A stretch of DNA of 64,000 nucleotides from Sphingomonas sanguinis (GTDB lineage: Bacteria > Pseudomonadota > Alphaproteobacteria > Sphingomonadales > Sphingomonadaceae). Both the position numbers and the translations under genes were made by a program. Location of the stretch: contig NZ_CP079203.1 in the NCBI RefSeq assembly GCF_019297835.1, forward strand, positions 965,001 to 1,029,000, written 5' to 3'. Below, in pieces: positions 16,914-26,196 of this stretch. Every line of letters starts with the position of its first letter. The stretch's first letter is position 1. The notes under the pieces were generated by a model that did no database searches, was not told the DNA's origin, and saw only the letters and a list, made by a program, of their open reading frames with translations.

Positions 16914-18617
16914 TTAATCAATCAGAATATGGACGACATTGCTGGCCACCGGGGCGACGGTGCGAGCCTCCGCCGGTGATGCCTTGGCCTGACGGCTCGG
17001 ATCGGCCAGGACGACCCGCCAGCGTCCGGCATGATGACTGGCCGAAACAATATTGTACGCGCCGCCCATCGCCTGAACCAGCGCGTCCGGCAGGCTGGTC
17101 TGCGTCGCCACCTCCGCCGTCCGCACGGGCGCCGCTGCGACAGGAGCCGCCGCACGGGCCGTGGCCGCGATCGGCCCGGACTCGATCGCGGCGCGCATTT
17201 CCATCGCCACGGTGTCGGCTACCGGACCCAGCACGACCTGAACGCCGCTGGGCGACGGACGCAGGATACCCCGCGCGCCCAGCCGCTTGAGCGCAGGCTC
17301 GTCGACCTGGGCCGGATCGACCACGATCAGGCGCAGGCGGGTGGTGCAGGCCGCGATCTCGCTGAGGTTCGTGCTGCCGCCCATCGCCGCGACGAAGGAC
17401 GCCCCGCGCCCGCCCGCGATCTCGGTCGCCTCGCCCTCTGCTGCCGCCTCGACCTCGCGGCCCGGCGTCTGCAGGTTCCAGCGGCGGATCGCGAAGCGGA
17501 ACACCGCATAATAGATCAGGGCATAGGCCGCGCCGATCGGCAACAGCATCAGCGGCTTGGTCGCCTTGCCGAAATTGATGACATAGTCGAACAGACCGGC
17601 CGAGAAGGTATAGCCCAGCCTTACGCCCAGCGCGTTCATCAAGGCTTCCGACAGGCCGGTCAGGACCGCGTGAAAGGCATAGAGGACGGGCGCCAGGAAC
17701 ATGAAGCTGAATTCGATAGGCTCGGTCACGCCGGTCAGGAACGACATCAGCGCCAGGCTGAACAACATGCCGCCGACCGCTTTTTTCCGCTCTGGCAGAG
17801 CCTCATGATACATGGCCAGACAAGCGGCGGGCAGGCCGAACATCATGACGGGGAAGAACCCACTCATGAACGCGCCCGCCGTCGGATCGCCCGCGAAAAA
17901 GCGGGTCAGGTCGCCGGTCTTGCCCTGATAATCGCCGACCACGAAATAGGCGACGGTGTTCAGGATGTGGTGCAGCCCGGTCACGACCAGCAGGCGGTTC
18001 AACACGCCGAACGCGAACAGCCCCAGCCCGCCCGCCTGGACGATGCCCTGGCTCATCGCGTCGATGCCCGCATTGACCGGCCCGAACGCCACGCCCAACA
18101 GCGCTGCCAGCCCGAGCCCGGCAATGCCCGAGATGATCGGCACGAAACGGCGACCGCCGAAAAAGGCCAGATATTCTGGCATCTTGATGGTTGCGAAGCG
18201 GTTGTAGAAATTGCCGCCGATCAGACCGGCGACGATACCGACCGGCACGTCGAACCGATGGACCGACTTGGTCCGCCACGCCGCCTCTACGGTCGCGGCG
18301 ATGTCCTTGGCCAGTCCAACTCCCGTCCCGGCGGGCGGCACGATCAGCGTCTCGGCGCCCTTGATGGTGACGAGGTAGCAGGTGATGCCCGCCAGTGCCG
18401 CCGCGCCATTGCCGTCACGGGCAAAGGCGGTGGCGACGCCGACCGCGAACAACAGCCCCAGATTATCGAAGATCGCATTGCCCGCATTCGCCATGAAGGC
18501 GATGTTCAGCATATCGGGCTGGCCCAAGCGCAGTAACAGGCCCGCGACCGGCAGCACCGCGATGGGCAGCATGAGCGCCCGCCCGAGCGATTGGATGGTG
18601 GCCATGGGCGAGCTCAT
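16914..18617 (-). CDS. nagE: GlcNAc-specific PTS permease EIICB with an extra degenerate EIIB-like tail
   Basis: A 567-residue membrane transporter that takes up and phosphorylates N-acetylglucosamine. The EIIC part (residues 1-360) begins SLGRALMLPIAVLPVAGLLL and contains GGNFYNRFATIKMPEYLAFF and SFLTGVTEPIEFSFMFLAP, classic for the glucose/GlcNAc class. EIIB follows, with the phospho-cysteine near residue 424 in LSEIAACTTRLRL. After an Ala/Pro linker, residues about 511-567 repeat the EIIB pattern (GGAYNIVSASHHAGRWRVVL) with His where the cysteine should be. The start overlaps the stop of the EIIA-HPr-EI gene (ATGA). It is last in the nag operon. Confidence 0.93.
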   Translation of the reverse strand: MSSPMATIQSLGRALMLPIAVLPVAGLLLRLGQPDMLNIAFMANAGNAIFDNLGLLFAVGVATAFARDGNGAAALAGITCYLVTIKGAETLIVPPAGTGVGLAKDIAATVEAAWRTKSVHRFDVPVGIVAGLIGGNFYNRFATIKMPEYLAFFGGRRFVPIISGIAGLGLAALLGVAFGPVNAGIDAMSQGIVQAGGLGLFAFGVLNRLLVVTGLHHILNTVAYFVVGDYQGKTGDLTRFFAGDPTAGAFMSGFFPVMMFGLPAACLAMYHEALPERKKAVGGMLFSLALMSFLTGVTEPIEFSFMFLAPVLYAFHAVLTGLSEALMNALGVRLGYTFSAGLFDYVINFGKATKPLMLLPIGAAYALIYYAVFRFAIRRWNLQTPGREVEAAAEGEATEIAGGRGASFVAAMGGSTNLSEIAACTTRLRLIVVDPAQVDEPALKRLGARGILRPSPSGVQVVLGPVADTVAMEMRAAIESGPIAATARAAAPVAAAPVRTAEVATQTSLPDALVQAMGGAYNIVSASHHAGRWRVVLADPSRQAKASPAEARTVAPVASNVVHILID

Positions 18618-21064
18618 GCGCCGATCTCCTGAAGCATAGTCGTAATGTGCGCGCGGACCGCCGCCGCCGAGGGGAGCGCCAGCGCGGCAATCGCGGCGGC
18701 ACGGCATTTCACCATGTCGAGCTTGCCGACCAGCGCCTTGATCGCCGCCACCCGCGCGGGGGGCACCGACAATTCGGTGACGCCCAGACCCAGCAGGATC
18801 GGCACTGCCAGACGATCGGCGGCCAGCGAACCGCAGACGCCCACCGGCGTATCGTGGCGTGCCGCGCCGTCGCAGGTCGTGCCGATCAGGCGCAGCACCG
18901 CCGGATGAAGCCCGTCGACCCCCGCCGCCACCGCCGCATTGCCGCGATCCATGGCCAGCGTATATTGGGTCAGGTCGTTCGTACCGATCGAAAAAAAGTC
19001 CGCCTTACGCGCGAGAATATCGGCGGAAATCGCGGCCGCCGGGGTCTCGATCATCACGCCGACCTCCGCCTTCCCGCCCTGCCGCTCGACGACGGCGCGA
19101 ACCGCCTCCAGCTCGGACAGGCTGGCGATCATCGGCGCCATGATCCGGCACGGCTGACGCACTGCCAGGATCGCAGCCACCTGATCCTCCAGCAGCTGCG
19201 GATCGGCGAGCGACACCCGGATGCCGCGCAGGCCCAGCGCCGGATTCTCCTCGACGGGCAGGTCCATATAGGGCGCGGGCTTGTCGCCGCCGACATCGAG
19301 CAGCCGGACGATCATCGGCCGGTCGCCCAGCGCATCGGCGATCGCCTGGTAATCGCGGGCCTGTTCGTCGCGGGTCGGCGCGGTTTCGCGTTCCAGGAAT
19401 AGGAATTCGGTGCGTAGCAGGCCGCAGCCTTCCGCGCCCTCAGCCACCGCCGCCTCTGCATCGGCGACCGAGCCCAGATTGGCGAACATCTCGATCCGGG
19501 TGCCGTCCGCCATACGGCACGGCCCCTGCGCCCCGCGCGCGGCTTCCATCTCGGCCTTGCGGCGGGCGATGGTGTCGCGCACCTGGCCTTGCGCCTCGGC
19601 ATCGGGTTCGGGGTCGATCAGGCCGCGATCGGCGTCGAGCACGATGACCCGGCCATCCTCCAGCGCGGCCAGCGGCTCACCGAACGCGACCGCCATGGGT
19701 AGGCCCATGCCCGCCGCCAGAATCGCGGCGTGCGAGGTCGGTCCGCCCTTAACCAGCGCGATGCCCGCCACGACGGCGGAATCCAGCGCCGCCACCTGGC
19801 TGGGCAGCAGATCCTCGGCAACCAATATCGCGCCGGTCGGCACGTACGGTCCCTCGATCGGGAGGCCCGCCAGGGCGGCGAGCACATGGCGTTCCAGATC
19901 GCGCAGATCGTCGGCGCGCTCGGCGATACGGCGGTCGCCGCTCGACAACAGGACGGCGACCTGTTCGGTGATCGCTTCCTGCCACGCCACGCCCGCGCTC
20001 ATCCCCCGGCCGATCACGACAAAAGCGGCGTCAGTCAGCGTCGGATCGGCCAGCATCGCGCCATGCGCGGCCATCACCCCGCCGCGTGCGCCACCGGCGG
20101 CGGCCGCCCGGGCGAGGCCCTCGCGCACCGTGTCAAGCGCCTCGTTCAGGCGGGTGCGTTCTTCCTCCTCCGTACCCGCCACCGTCTCGACCGGAATGGC
20201 GGCGCGGGTCAGGCGGTGGATCGGCCCGACCGCAAGACCCGGCGCGGCGGGCACACCGCCCAGCCCCGGTCCCTCGCCGCGCACTGGCTCGGGTACATCA
20301 ATCGGCGTTTCCTCGGGCGTGGCATCGTTTAGGAAGGCGATGACCTCGGCCAGGGCGGCGGCGGCCTGCGCTCCGCTCGCCTCAATCCGGACGGTCGTAC
20401 CATGGCCCAGCCCCAGCCCCAGCAGGCCCACCGCACTCAGCGCCGAGGCGTGGCGGTCGCCATGATACAGGGTGACGCGCGCATCATACTTACGCACCGC
20501 CTCGACCAGCCGCGCGGCGGGCCGGGCGTGCAAACCGTGCGACAGCGCGACGACCGTTTCCTCGACCAGCATGTCACCGCCGGTGTCAGCATCGACCGTC
20601 TCGACGCCCAGCGGCACGACGCGCAGCAGCGGATCGCCTACCGCGACCAGGCCCTTGGCAATCGGCTCGACGGCGTAGCGGCTGGCGTCGGCCACGATGA
20701 TCGGCGTGACGACGGCCGGCGCGTTCTGGACCAGATAGTCGAGGTCGAAGCGGACCAGCGGCTGGCCCGCCAGCACCTTCGCGCCCGCCTGTACCTGCGG
20801 CGTCAGCCCCTTGCCACCCAGCGACACGGTGTCGATCCCGATATGGCAGATCAGTTCATAGCCGTCGGTGCTGCGCAGCGTCACCGCATGGCCCGCCTCG
20901 TGCACGGTCAGCACGGTCGCGTCGCAGGGCGCGCACAGCGCGTCGTTGACCGGATCGATCGCGACGCCGTCGCCCAGCATCTTCTCGGCGAAGACGGGGT
21001 CGGGCACCTGGGCGAGCGGCGTCACCCAGCCTGCCAGCGGCGCATAAACGGTCAGGTCACTCAT
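18614..21064 (-). CDS. EIIA-HPr-EI fusion: soluble PTS phosphorelay in one protein
   Basis: An 816-residue cytoplasmic protein carrying all general PTS steps. EIIA(Glc-type) spans residues 1-150 with the active His near 74 in ELICHIGIDTVSLGGKG. HPr spans about 165-250 with the active His near 179 in VALSHGLHARPAARLVEA. Enzyme I fills the rest, with the active His near 445 in KGGPTSHAAILA, the arginine-rich substrate segment GLLRTEFLFLERE and the PEP-barrel segment FFSIGTNDLTQYTLAMDR. All three phospho-histidines are present. It would pass phosphate from PEP to NagE, encoded next with a 4-base overlap. Sugar-type PTS is uncommon in Alphaproteobacteria, which mostly keep only the nitrogen PTS. 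Confidence 0.95.
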   Translation of the reverse strand: MSDLTVYAPLAGWVTPLAQVPDPVFAEKMLGDGVAIDPVNDALCAPCDATVLTVHEAGHAVTLRSTDGYELICHIGIDTVSLGGKGLTPQVQAGAKVLAGQPLVRFDLDYLVQNAPAVVTPIIVADASRYAVEPIAKGLVAVGDPLLRVVPLGVETVDADTGGDMLVEETVVALSHGLHARPAARLVEAVRKYDARVTLYHGDRHASALSAVGLLGLGLGHGTTVRIEASGAQAAAALAEVIAFLNDATPEETPIDVPEPVRGEGPGLGGVPAAPGLAVGPIHRLTRAAIPVETVAGTEEEERTRLNEALDTVREGLARAAAAGGARGGVMAAHGAMLADPTLTDAAFVVIGRGMSAGVAWQEAITEQVAVLLSSGDRRIAERADDLRDLERHVLAALAGLPIEGPYVPTGAILVAEDLLPSQVAALDSAVVAGIALVKGGPTSHAAILAAGMGLPMAVAFGEPLAALEDGRVIVLDADRGLIDPEPDAEAQGQVRDTIARRKAEMEAARGAQGPCRMADGTRIEMFANLGSVADAEAAVAEGAEGCGLLRTEFLFLERETAPTRDEQARDYQAIADALGDRPMIVRLLDVGGDKPAPYMDLPVEENPALGLRGIRVSLADPQLLEDQVAAILAVRQPCRIMAPMIASLSELEAVRAVVERQGGKAEVGVMIETPAAAISADILARKADFFSIGTNDLTQYTLAMDRGNAAVAAGVDGLHPAVLRLIGTTCDGAARHDTPVGVCGSLAADRLAVPILLGLGVTELSVPPARVAAIKALVGKLDMVKCRAAAIAALALPSAAAVRAHITTMLQEIGA

Positions 21065-21119
21065 CGCACGTCACTTTCGCCAAACTGCATTCCTTCCCCG
21101 TGAGCGATCGCCGACGCAT

Positions 21120-24023
21120 TCAGCGCGGATCGATCGTCACCCGGCCCAGCAGGCCGCTATCGATATTGCCCATCCCCGCGACGATCAGCGCGATGGTCCG
21201 CTTGCCCGCGCCCGCCGGAAGCGTCGCTGTCATGGGGCCGGGCTTGGGGTCGCGCTTTTCGGCGACCAGCTGCCCATCGACCCACAGGCTCGCCATGCCG
21301 CCGACCGAGGCCAGCCGCAGTTTGCCGCCACGCGCCGCCACCGCCCGCCGGGGTGTCACGACCGCGCGATAGACGCGCCAGCCCGCCCCTTCCGCCGGGG
21401 TCGGCGTGCCCGCCTGGACAAAGGCCCAGCCGTTATTGTCGCTGGCGGCGGGCGCGAGATCGGGCGCGGGCTTGGTCGCCAGCAGCGGCGAGCGCCGCCA
21501 TTCGCGCACGTCCATGTCGCCGTTCATCACCGCGACCTGCGCACGCGGCGTCACGCCCAGCCGGTCGAGCTTCAGCGTAGCAGGCTTCAACCCGTCCGCC
21601 GTCGCACGAATGGTGATCCGCCCGCGCCCGGTATCGGGCCGCACGATCATCTGGGCGAGGCCGTTGAACAGCGAGCGCTGGTTGCCCTTTTCGGACTCGT
21701 GGCTGTTGGGATCGCCATTGCCGACCCCAATGATCGCGCCGCCCTCGATGGTGAAGCGGGCCATCAGATTGGCGGTCGGGACGTGGCGCCCCTTGGCGTC
21801 CACGGCGTCGATGGTGATCGCCTGCGCGTCCTCGGTATCGCCCGCCATCACGGTGCGTGCCGGGGTCAGCCGCAGCGCGACCGGCGCTCCGACCGTCTCA
21901 TGCGCGGCGCGGGCGACCTCGCGACCGCCGCGATAGGCGATCGCCTCGATCCGGCCCGGCGCATAAGGGATAGTCCAATCATTGCCCATCAGCCGGTCGA
22001 CCGCCGCCTCGCCCACCGTCTTCCCGTTCAGGCGAAGGACGATGCGCTCGGCATTGGACAGGACCATGACCTTGGTCGGCTTGCCTTCGCGCCCCGGCCA
22101 GCTCCAGTGCGGTGCGATCGCGACCACCGGCTCGTCGTCGATCCAGGCGGCGCGATGGATATCGAAGGCGACTTTCGGGAAACCGCACAGGTCCAGGATG
22201 CCGAAGAAGCTGGCGATGGTCGGCCATTCATAGGGCGTCGGCTCGCCATGATAGTCGAAGCCGGTCCATACGAACCCGCCCGCGACGTATGGCCGCTCGG
22301 CGATCTTCTTCCAGGCCCCTCGATGCGTGTCGCCCCAGCTCGCCGCCTCGACGTCATAGCTCGACGCGATATGGCGGGCCGGATCGCTCTCGAACGCGCC
22401 GCGCGTCATGAAGGCGCTGGTATCCTCCGAGCTGGTCATCGGCTTGGCCGGGTTCAGCTGGTGATAGCGGTCGTAATCGCCCTGATAATAGTTGAACCCG
22501 GTTACATCGACGACCTGCGCGACGTTGACCGGATTGAAGAACGCACCGTTCATCGCCGCCGTCACGGGGCGGCTGTCGTCCAGCGCGCGGACCCAGTGCG
22601 CCATGCGCTGCACCATCGCCACGCCTGCGGGCGTGCCCTGCATCGGCTCCTCGTTGAAGACCGACCACAGGATGACGCTGGGGTGATTGCGATCGCGCCG
22701 GACCAGCCATTCCAGCTGGGCGCGATATTCGGGCGCGGGATTGAACTGCCGGTTCTCGTTCATCACGAGGAAGCCGAGCCGATCGCACCAGTCGAGCAGC
22801 TCCGGCGTCGGCGCATTGTGGCTGGACCGAATGGCGTTGCAGCCCATCGCCTTCAGCCGCTCCAGCCGCCAGCCGAGCAGCGCATCGGGGATGGCGGTAC
22901 CGACGCCCGCATGATCCTGATGCAGGCACACGCCCTTCAGCTTGACGGGGCGATCATTGAGGAAAAAGCCGTTGGCCGCGTCGAAGCGCAGCGTGCGGAA
23001 TCCGATCGGCACGCGGCGTTCGTCCGCCACCTGTCCGTTGCGGAGCAGCCTCACGTCGAGCGTGTAGAGCGTCGGACGCTCGACCGACCAAAGCTGCGGA
23101 CCGGCGACGGGCAGGTCGAGCGTGGCCGTGGCTTCGTCGAAGGTCGGCACGGTCGCCTGCGCCTGTCCCTGCGCGACGACCTTGCCCTGCGGATCGAGCA
23201 GCCGTGCCTCGACCGTGACCGCGCTGTCGCCCGTGGCGATGCTGGTCAGCGTGGTGGTGACGGGGACATGCCAGCGGCCATCGGTCTTGCGCGGATCGCA
23301 GTGTACACCGTCGGTCGCGATCGACACGGCTGCATAATCGCCCAGCCAGACATGGCGGTAGAGCCCAGCGCCCTCATACCACCAGCCCTCCATCGCGTCC
23401 GCATCGACACGGACCGCGACGACATTCGCCTCGTCCCCGAAACGCGCAAACGGAGTCAGGTCGATGCGGACCGCGTTATAGCCCGAGAAATTGTGCGAAA
23501 CGACACTGCCATTGACCCAGATCGTGGCGTTCGTCGCGATGCCGCCGAATTCCAGCTCGATCCGCCGTCCGCGCAAAGCGGGATCGAGACCGAAGCTGCG
23601 CCGATACCAGCCGATCCCGCGCGGTCGATAGCCTTGCGCGACATTGGCGGTCTTTACGAAGGGCTGGAACGAGGCCCAGTCATGCGGCAGGTCGACCGCC
23701 TGCCAATCGCTATCGTCATAATCGACCGCCGCCGCACCGCGCGCATTGCCCGCCTTGACCGACAGATAGGTCGCGTTGTGCGTGTCGAGCGGCGCAGGCT
23801 CGACATCGCCTTCATGGAACAGCCAGCCGCGATCCATCAGGACGCGGGCCGCATCCTGCACCGGCAGCGCGGGCGGAAGCTGGTCCACCGGCTCGGGCAT
23901 GGGCAGCGCGCCCGCGCCGTCCGCCGGGCGGCGACTGGCGGCAAAGGCCGGGACAGGCGCCATGCCGCCCGCCAGCCCCACCACCGCGCTGCCCAGCAGA
24001 AGGTCGCGGCGCGCGACCGTCAT
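21120..24023 (-). CDS. Glycoside hydrolase family 2 protein, probable exported beta-galactosidase
   Basis: A 967-residue GH2 enzyme. The N-terminus MTVARRDLLLGSAVVGLAGG has a twin-arginine motif then an Ala-rich cleavage region, so Tat export is likely. The sugar-binding jelly roll contains GIGWYRRSF and VWLGDYAAV; the TIM barrel holds the acid/base Glu near residue 458 (SVFNEEP) and the probable nucleophile near 533 (TSSEDTS). C-terminal beta domains (DUF4982-like, then VALRLTPARTVMAGDTEDAQ) match bacterial beta-galactosidase-type GH2 proteins. The start overlaps nagA by 4 bases. The exact substrate (galactose, glucuronic acid or another beta-linked cap on a GlcNAc glycan) cannot be read from the sequence. 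It is distinct from the beta-mannosidase at 36 kb. Confidence 0.88.
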   Translation of the reverse strand: MTVARRDLLLGSAVVGLAGGMAPVPAFAASRRPADGAGALPMPEPVDQLPPALPVQDAARVLMDRGWLFHEGDVEPAPLDTHNATYLSVKAGNARGAAAVDYDDSDWQAVDLPHDWASFQPFVKTANVAQGYRPRGIGWYRRSFGLDPALRGRRIELEFGGIATNATIWVNGSVVSHNFSGYNAVRIDLTPFARFGDEANVVAVRVDADAMEGWWYEGAGLYRHVWLGDYAAVSIATDGVHCDPRKTDGRWHVPVTTTLTSIATGDSAVTVEARLLDPQGKVVAQGQAQATVPTFDEATATLDLPVAGPQLWSVERPTLYTLDVRLLRNGQVADERRVPIGFRTLRFDAANGFFLNDRPVKLKGVCLHQDHAGVGTAIPDALLGWRLERLKAMGCNAIRSSHNAPTPELLDWCDRLGFLVMNENRQFNPAPEYRAQLEWLVRRDRNHPSVILWSVFNEEPMQGTPAGVAMVQRMAHWVRALDDSRPVTAAMNGAFFNPVNVAQVVDVTGFNYYQGDYDRYHQLNPAKPMTSSEDTSAFMTRGAFESDPARHIASSYDVEAASWGDTHRGAWKKIAERPYVAGGFVWTGFDYHGEPTPYEWPTIASFFGILDLCGFPKVAFDIHRAAWIDDEPVVAIAPHWSWPGREGKPTKVMVLSNAERIVLRLNGKTVGEAAVDRLMGNDWTIPYAPGRIEAIAYRGGREVARAAHETVGAPVALRLTPARTVMAGDTEDAQAITIDAVDAKGRHVPTANLMARFTIEGGAIIGVGNGDPNSHESEKGNQRSLFNGLAQMIVRPDTGRGRITIRATADGLKPATLKLDRLGVTPRAQVAVMNGDMDVREWRRSPLLATKPAPDLAPAASDNNGWAFVQAGTPTPAEGAGWRVYRAVVTPRRAVAARGGKLRLASVGGMASLWVDGQLVAEKRDPKPGPMTATLPAGAGKRTIALIVAGMGNIDSGLLGRVTIDPR

Positions 24024-25159
24024 GCCGCGACCGGCTCCGTCGAGGCGATACGCGTCTCGACCGGCTTGAGCGCGGCGTCGAGCACCACCCAGTCGGCGCG
24101 CAGACCCTGGGCCAGCGCCCCGCGCTCCTGCGAGAGCCCCAGGAACGCCGCCGGATGCGTCGCGGCCATCGCCGCCGCCTGATCGACGGTAATGCGCAGC
24201 TGCTCGACCGCATTGGCGACCGCTGACCCCATATCGAGGTCCGAGCCCGCCAGCGTGCCGTCGGTATAGGTGCACTTGCCGCCCGACACGTCGATATGAC
24301 GGCCGTGCAGGACGAAGTCCTTCTCGACCGCGCCGACCGACGACATCGCATCGGTAACGAGCATCAGCCTGTCGAACGGCCGCGCCTTCATCGCCAGCCG
24401 CAGCATCGGCGCCGAGACGTGGAAACCGTCGATGATGAGGCCGCTATAGGGGCGCGGATCGTCGAGCGTCGCGCCCGCCAGCCCCGGCACCCGCTGCTGC
24501 ATCGCAGGCATGGCGTTGTAGAGATGGGTAATGCCGGACAGCCCGACATCGAACGCCGCCATCGCCTGTTCGTAGCTGGCCTCGCTATGCCCCGCGCTGA
24601 CCAGCACGCCCGCCGCGACCAGACGCTGGATGGTCTCGACCGGCACCCGCTCGGGCGCGATGGTCAGCATGACCTTGCCCTTGCGGGGGCGGGTCAGGAC
24701 GGCGACCATCTCCTCGTCCAGGTCGCGGAAGCGCGTCGGATCGTGAATACCTTTCCGCGCCGGGTTCAGCACCGGCCCTTCGACATGGATGCCGACGATG
24801 CCGGGCACCTTGGCCTCGATCGCCTCATCGATCGCGTCCAGCGCGCGGGCGATCTTGTCGGGCGTTTCGCTGACCAGCGTCGGCAGCATCGCGGTGGTGC
24901 CATAGGCCGCATGGGCCGCCGCCATGGTCGCGATGCCGTCCACGTCGAGCCGGTCGTTGAACAGCACGCCGCCGCCGCCATTGACCTGCGTATCGATATA
25001 GCCGGGCACGACCCAGCCGCCGTTCAGGTCGATCGTGTCGGCCGAACCTTCGACCGAACCGATCGAGGCGATACGATCGCCCTCAACAGTGATCTCCGCG
25101 CCCGGCAGAACCCCGCTCTGGGTCGCGACATGGCCGTTGACGAAACGGAAACGGGTCAT
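24020..25159 (-). CDS. nagA: N-acetylglucosamine-6-phosphate deacetylase
   Basis: A 379-residue amidohydrolase that removes acetate from GlcNAc-6-phosphate. Family motifs seen in order: IDTQVNGGGGVLFND, the metal glutamate in GIHVEGPVLNPARKGIHD, the metal histidines in VLVSAGHSEASYEQ and GITHLYNAMPAM, GLIIDGFHVS, and the catalytic aspartate in LMLVTDAMSSVG. Length is normal. Both ends overlap neighbours by 4 bases (nagB-II upstream, GH2 downstream), giving strong coupling. Product glucosamine-6-phosphate goes to the deaminase encoded just upstream. Confidence 0.96.
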   Translation of the reverse strand: MTRFRFVNGHVATQSGVLPGAEITVEGDRIASIGSVEGSADTIDLNGGWVVPGYIDTQVNGGGGVLFNDRLDVDGIATMAAAHAAYGTTAMLPTLVSETPDKIARALDAIDEAIEAKVPGIVGIHVEGPVLNPARKGIHDPTRFRDLDEEMVAVLTRPRKGKVMLTIAPERVPVETIQRLVAAGVLVSAGHSEASYEQAMAAFDVGLSGITHLYNAMPAMQQRVPGLAGATLDDPRPYSGLIIDGFHVSAPMLRLAMKARPFDRLMLVTDAMSSVGAVEKDFVLHGRHIDVSGGKCTYTDGTLAGSDLDMGSAVANAVEQLRITVDQAAAMAATHPAAFLGLSQERGALAQGLRADWVVLDAALKPVETRIASTEPVAA

Positions 25160-26196
25160 AGCGTGCGGGTCACTTTCTGCAGATGCGGCGGCGAGTCGGG
25201 GTCCATGCCACGGGCGAGCGCCAGCGCCTCGACCATGCGGTAGAAGCTGGCGAGCATCGCAATCGGCTCCAGCGCGGGATGGCCCGCGACCATCGGCAGC
25301 GCACCGCCCTGCCCCGCGACGAACGGCTTGGCGCCGCGCGCCTCGAACTGGTTGGCAACTGCCTTCACGTCCTCGCCCGCCACGTCGGAGGTGGCGAAGC
25401 CCAGCACCGAATAGCCGGGCTCGACGATACGCATCGGACCGTGGCGCACTTCGGCCGCGCTGAACGGCTCGGCCTGGATCGAGCAGGTTTCCTTGAGCTT
25501 CAGCGCGGCTTCCTGCGCGACGCCGTAGCCGTAACCGCGACCCAGCACGAACATCTGGCTGACTTCGCGCAATCCCTCGACCGCCGGGGACCAGTCGAGG
25601 CCCAGCGCCTGTTCGACCTGACCGGGCAGATCATTGAGGGCGGCCTCCAGCGTCTCGTCGCCGGCCCAGGCGGCGGCGAGCTGCGCCAAACCCGCCAGCG
25701 CGGTCAGGCAGGACTTGGTGGCGGCGACGGCCTTTTCGGGACCTGCCGATAGCGGCAGGAAGGTGTCCGCGCCGGTCGCCAGCGGCGACTCTTCATCGTT
25801 CACAAGCGCGACGATATGCGCGCCGCCCGCGCGATACGCCTCGACCGTTGCCAGCAGGTCCGGGCTGCGCCCCGACTGCGAGATGGCGATGACCAGCGCG
25901 CCCTGCACCTTCATCGGCGTCTCGAAGATCGACGCGACCGAGGGGGCCGCCGACGACACCGGCACGCCGGTTTTCGTCTCCAGGATATATTTGCCATAGG
26001 TCGCGGCATGATCCGACGACCCACGGGCGATGGTGATGATCACCGGCGGCGGCGCGGCACGCAGCCGCTCGGCCAGCGCCCGGACGGTCGGCGCATTGCG
26101 CGCGAGCAGCCGGGCGATCGCCTCCGGCGCCTCCCCCGCTTCCGCTCCCATCAGGGTGCTGGTCCCCGCACTACCGGCGGTCATCACATCAGACAT
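25156..26196 (-). CDS. nagB-II: SIS-domain glucosamine-6-phosphate deaminase (NagB-II type)
   Basis: A 346-residue protein with two SIS (sugar isomerase) domains and no glutaminase domain. Domain 1 includes ITIARGSSDHAATYGKYILE and VIAISQSGRSPDLLATVEA; domain 2 includes MFVLGRGYGYGVAQEAALKL and AEVRHGPMRIVEPGYSVLGF. This is the GlmS-like deaminase that replaces classical NagB in many Proteobacteria and turns glucosamine-6-phosphate into fructose-6-phosphate and ammonia. Its place between gntR and nagA supports the degradative role over synthesis. The start overlaps the gntR stop by 8 bases. Confidence 0.92.
   Translation of the reverse strand: MSDVMTAGSAGTSTLMGAEAGEAPEAIARLLARNAPTVRALAERLRAAPPPVIITIARGSSDHAATYGKYILETKTGVPVSSAAPSVASIFETPMKVQGALVIAISQSGRSPDLLATVEAYRAGGAHIVALVNDEESPLATGADTFLPLSAGPEKAVAATKSCLTALAGLAQLAAAWAGDETLEAALNDLPGQVEQALGLDWSPAVEGLREVSQMFVLGRGYGYGVAQEAALKLKETCSIQAEPFSAAEVRHGPMRIVEPGYSVLGFATSDVAGEDVKAVANQFEARGAKPFVAGQGGALPMVAGHPALEPIAMLASFYRMVEALALARGMDPDSPPHLQKVTRTL

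Noticed and set aside
21699..24182. An 827-codon plus-strand open frame opposite the GH2 and nagA genes
   Set aside because: It is antisense to two enzymes with intact catalytic motifs; composition is that of a shadow frame with many Arg, His and Gln.
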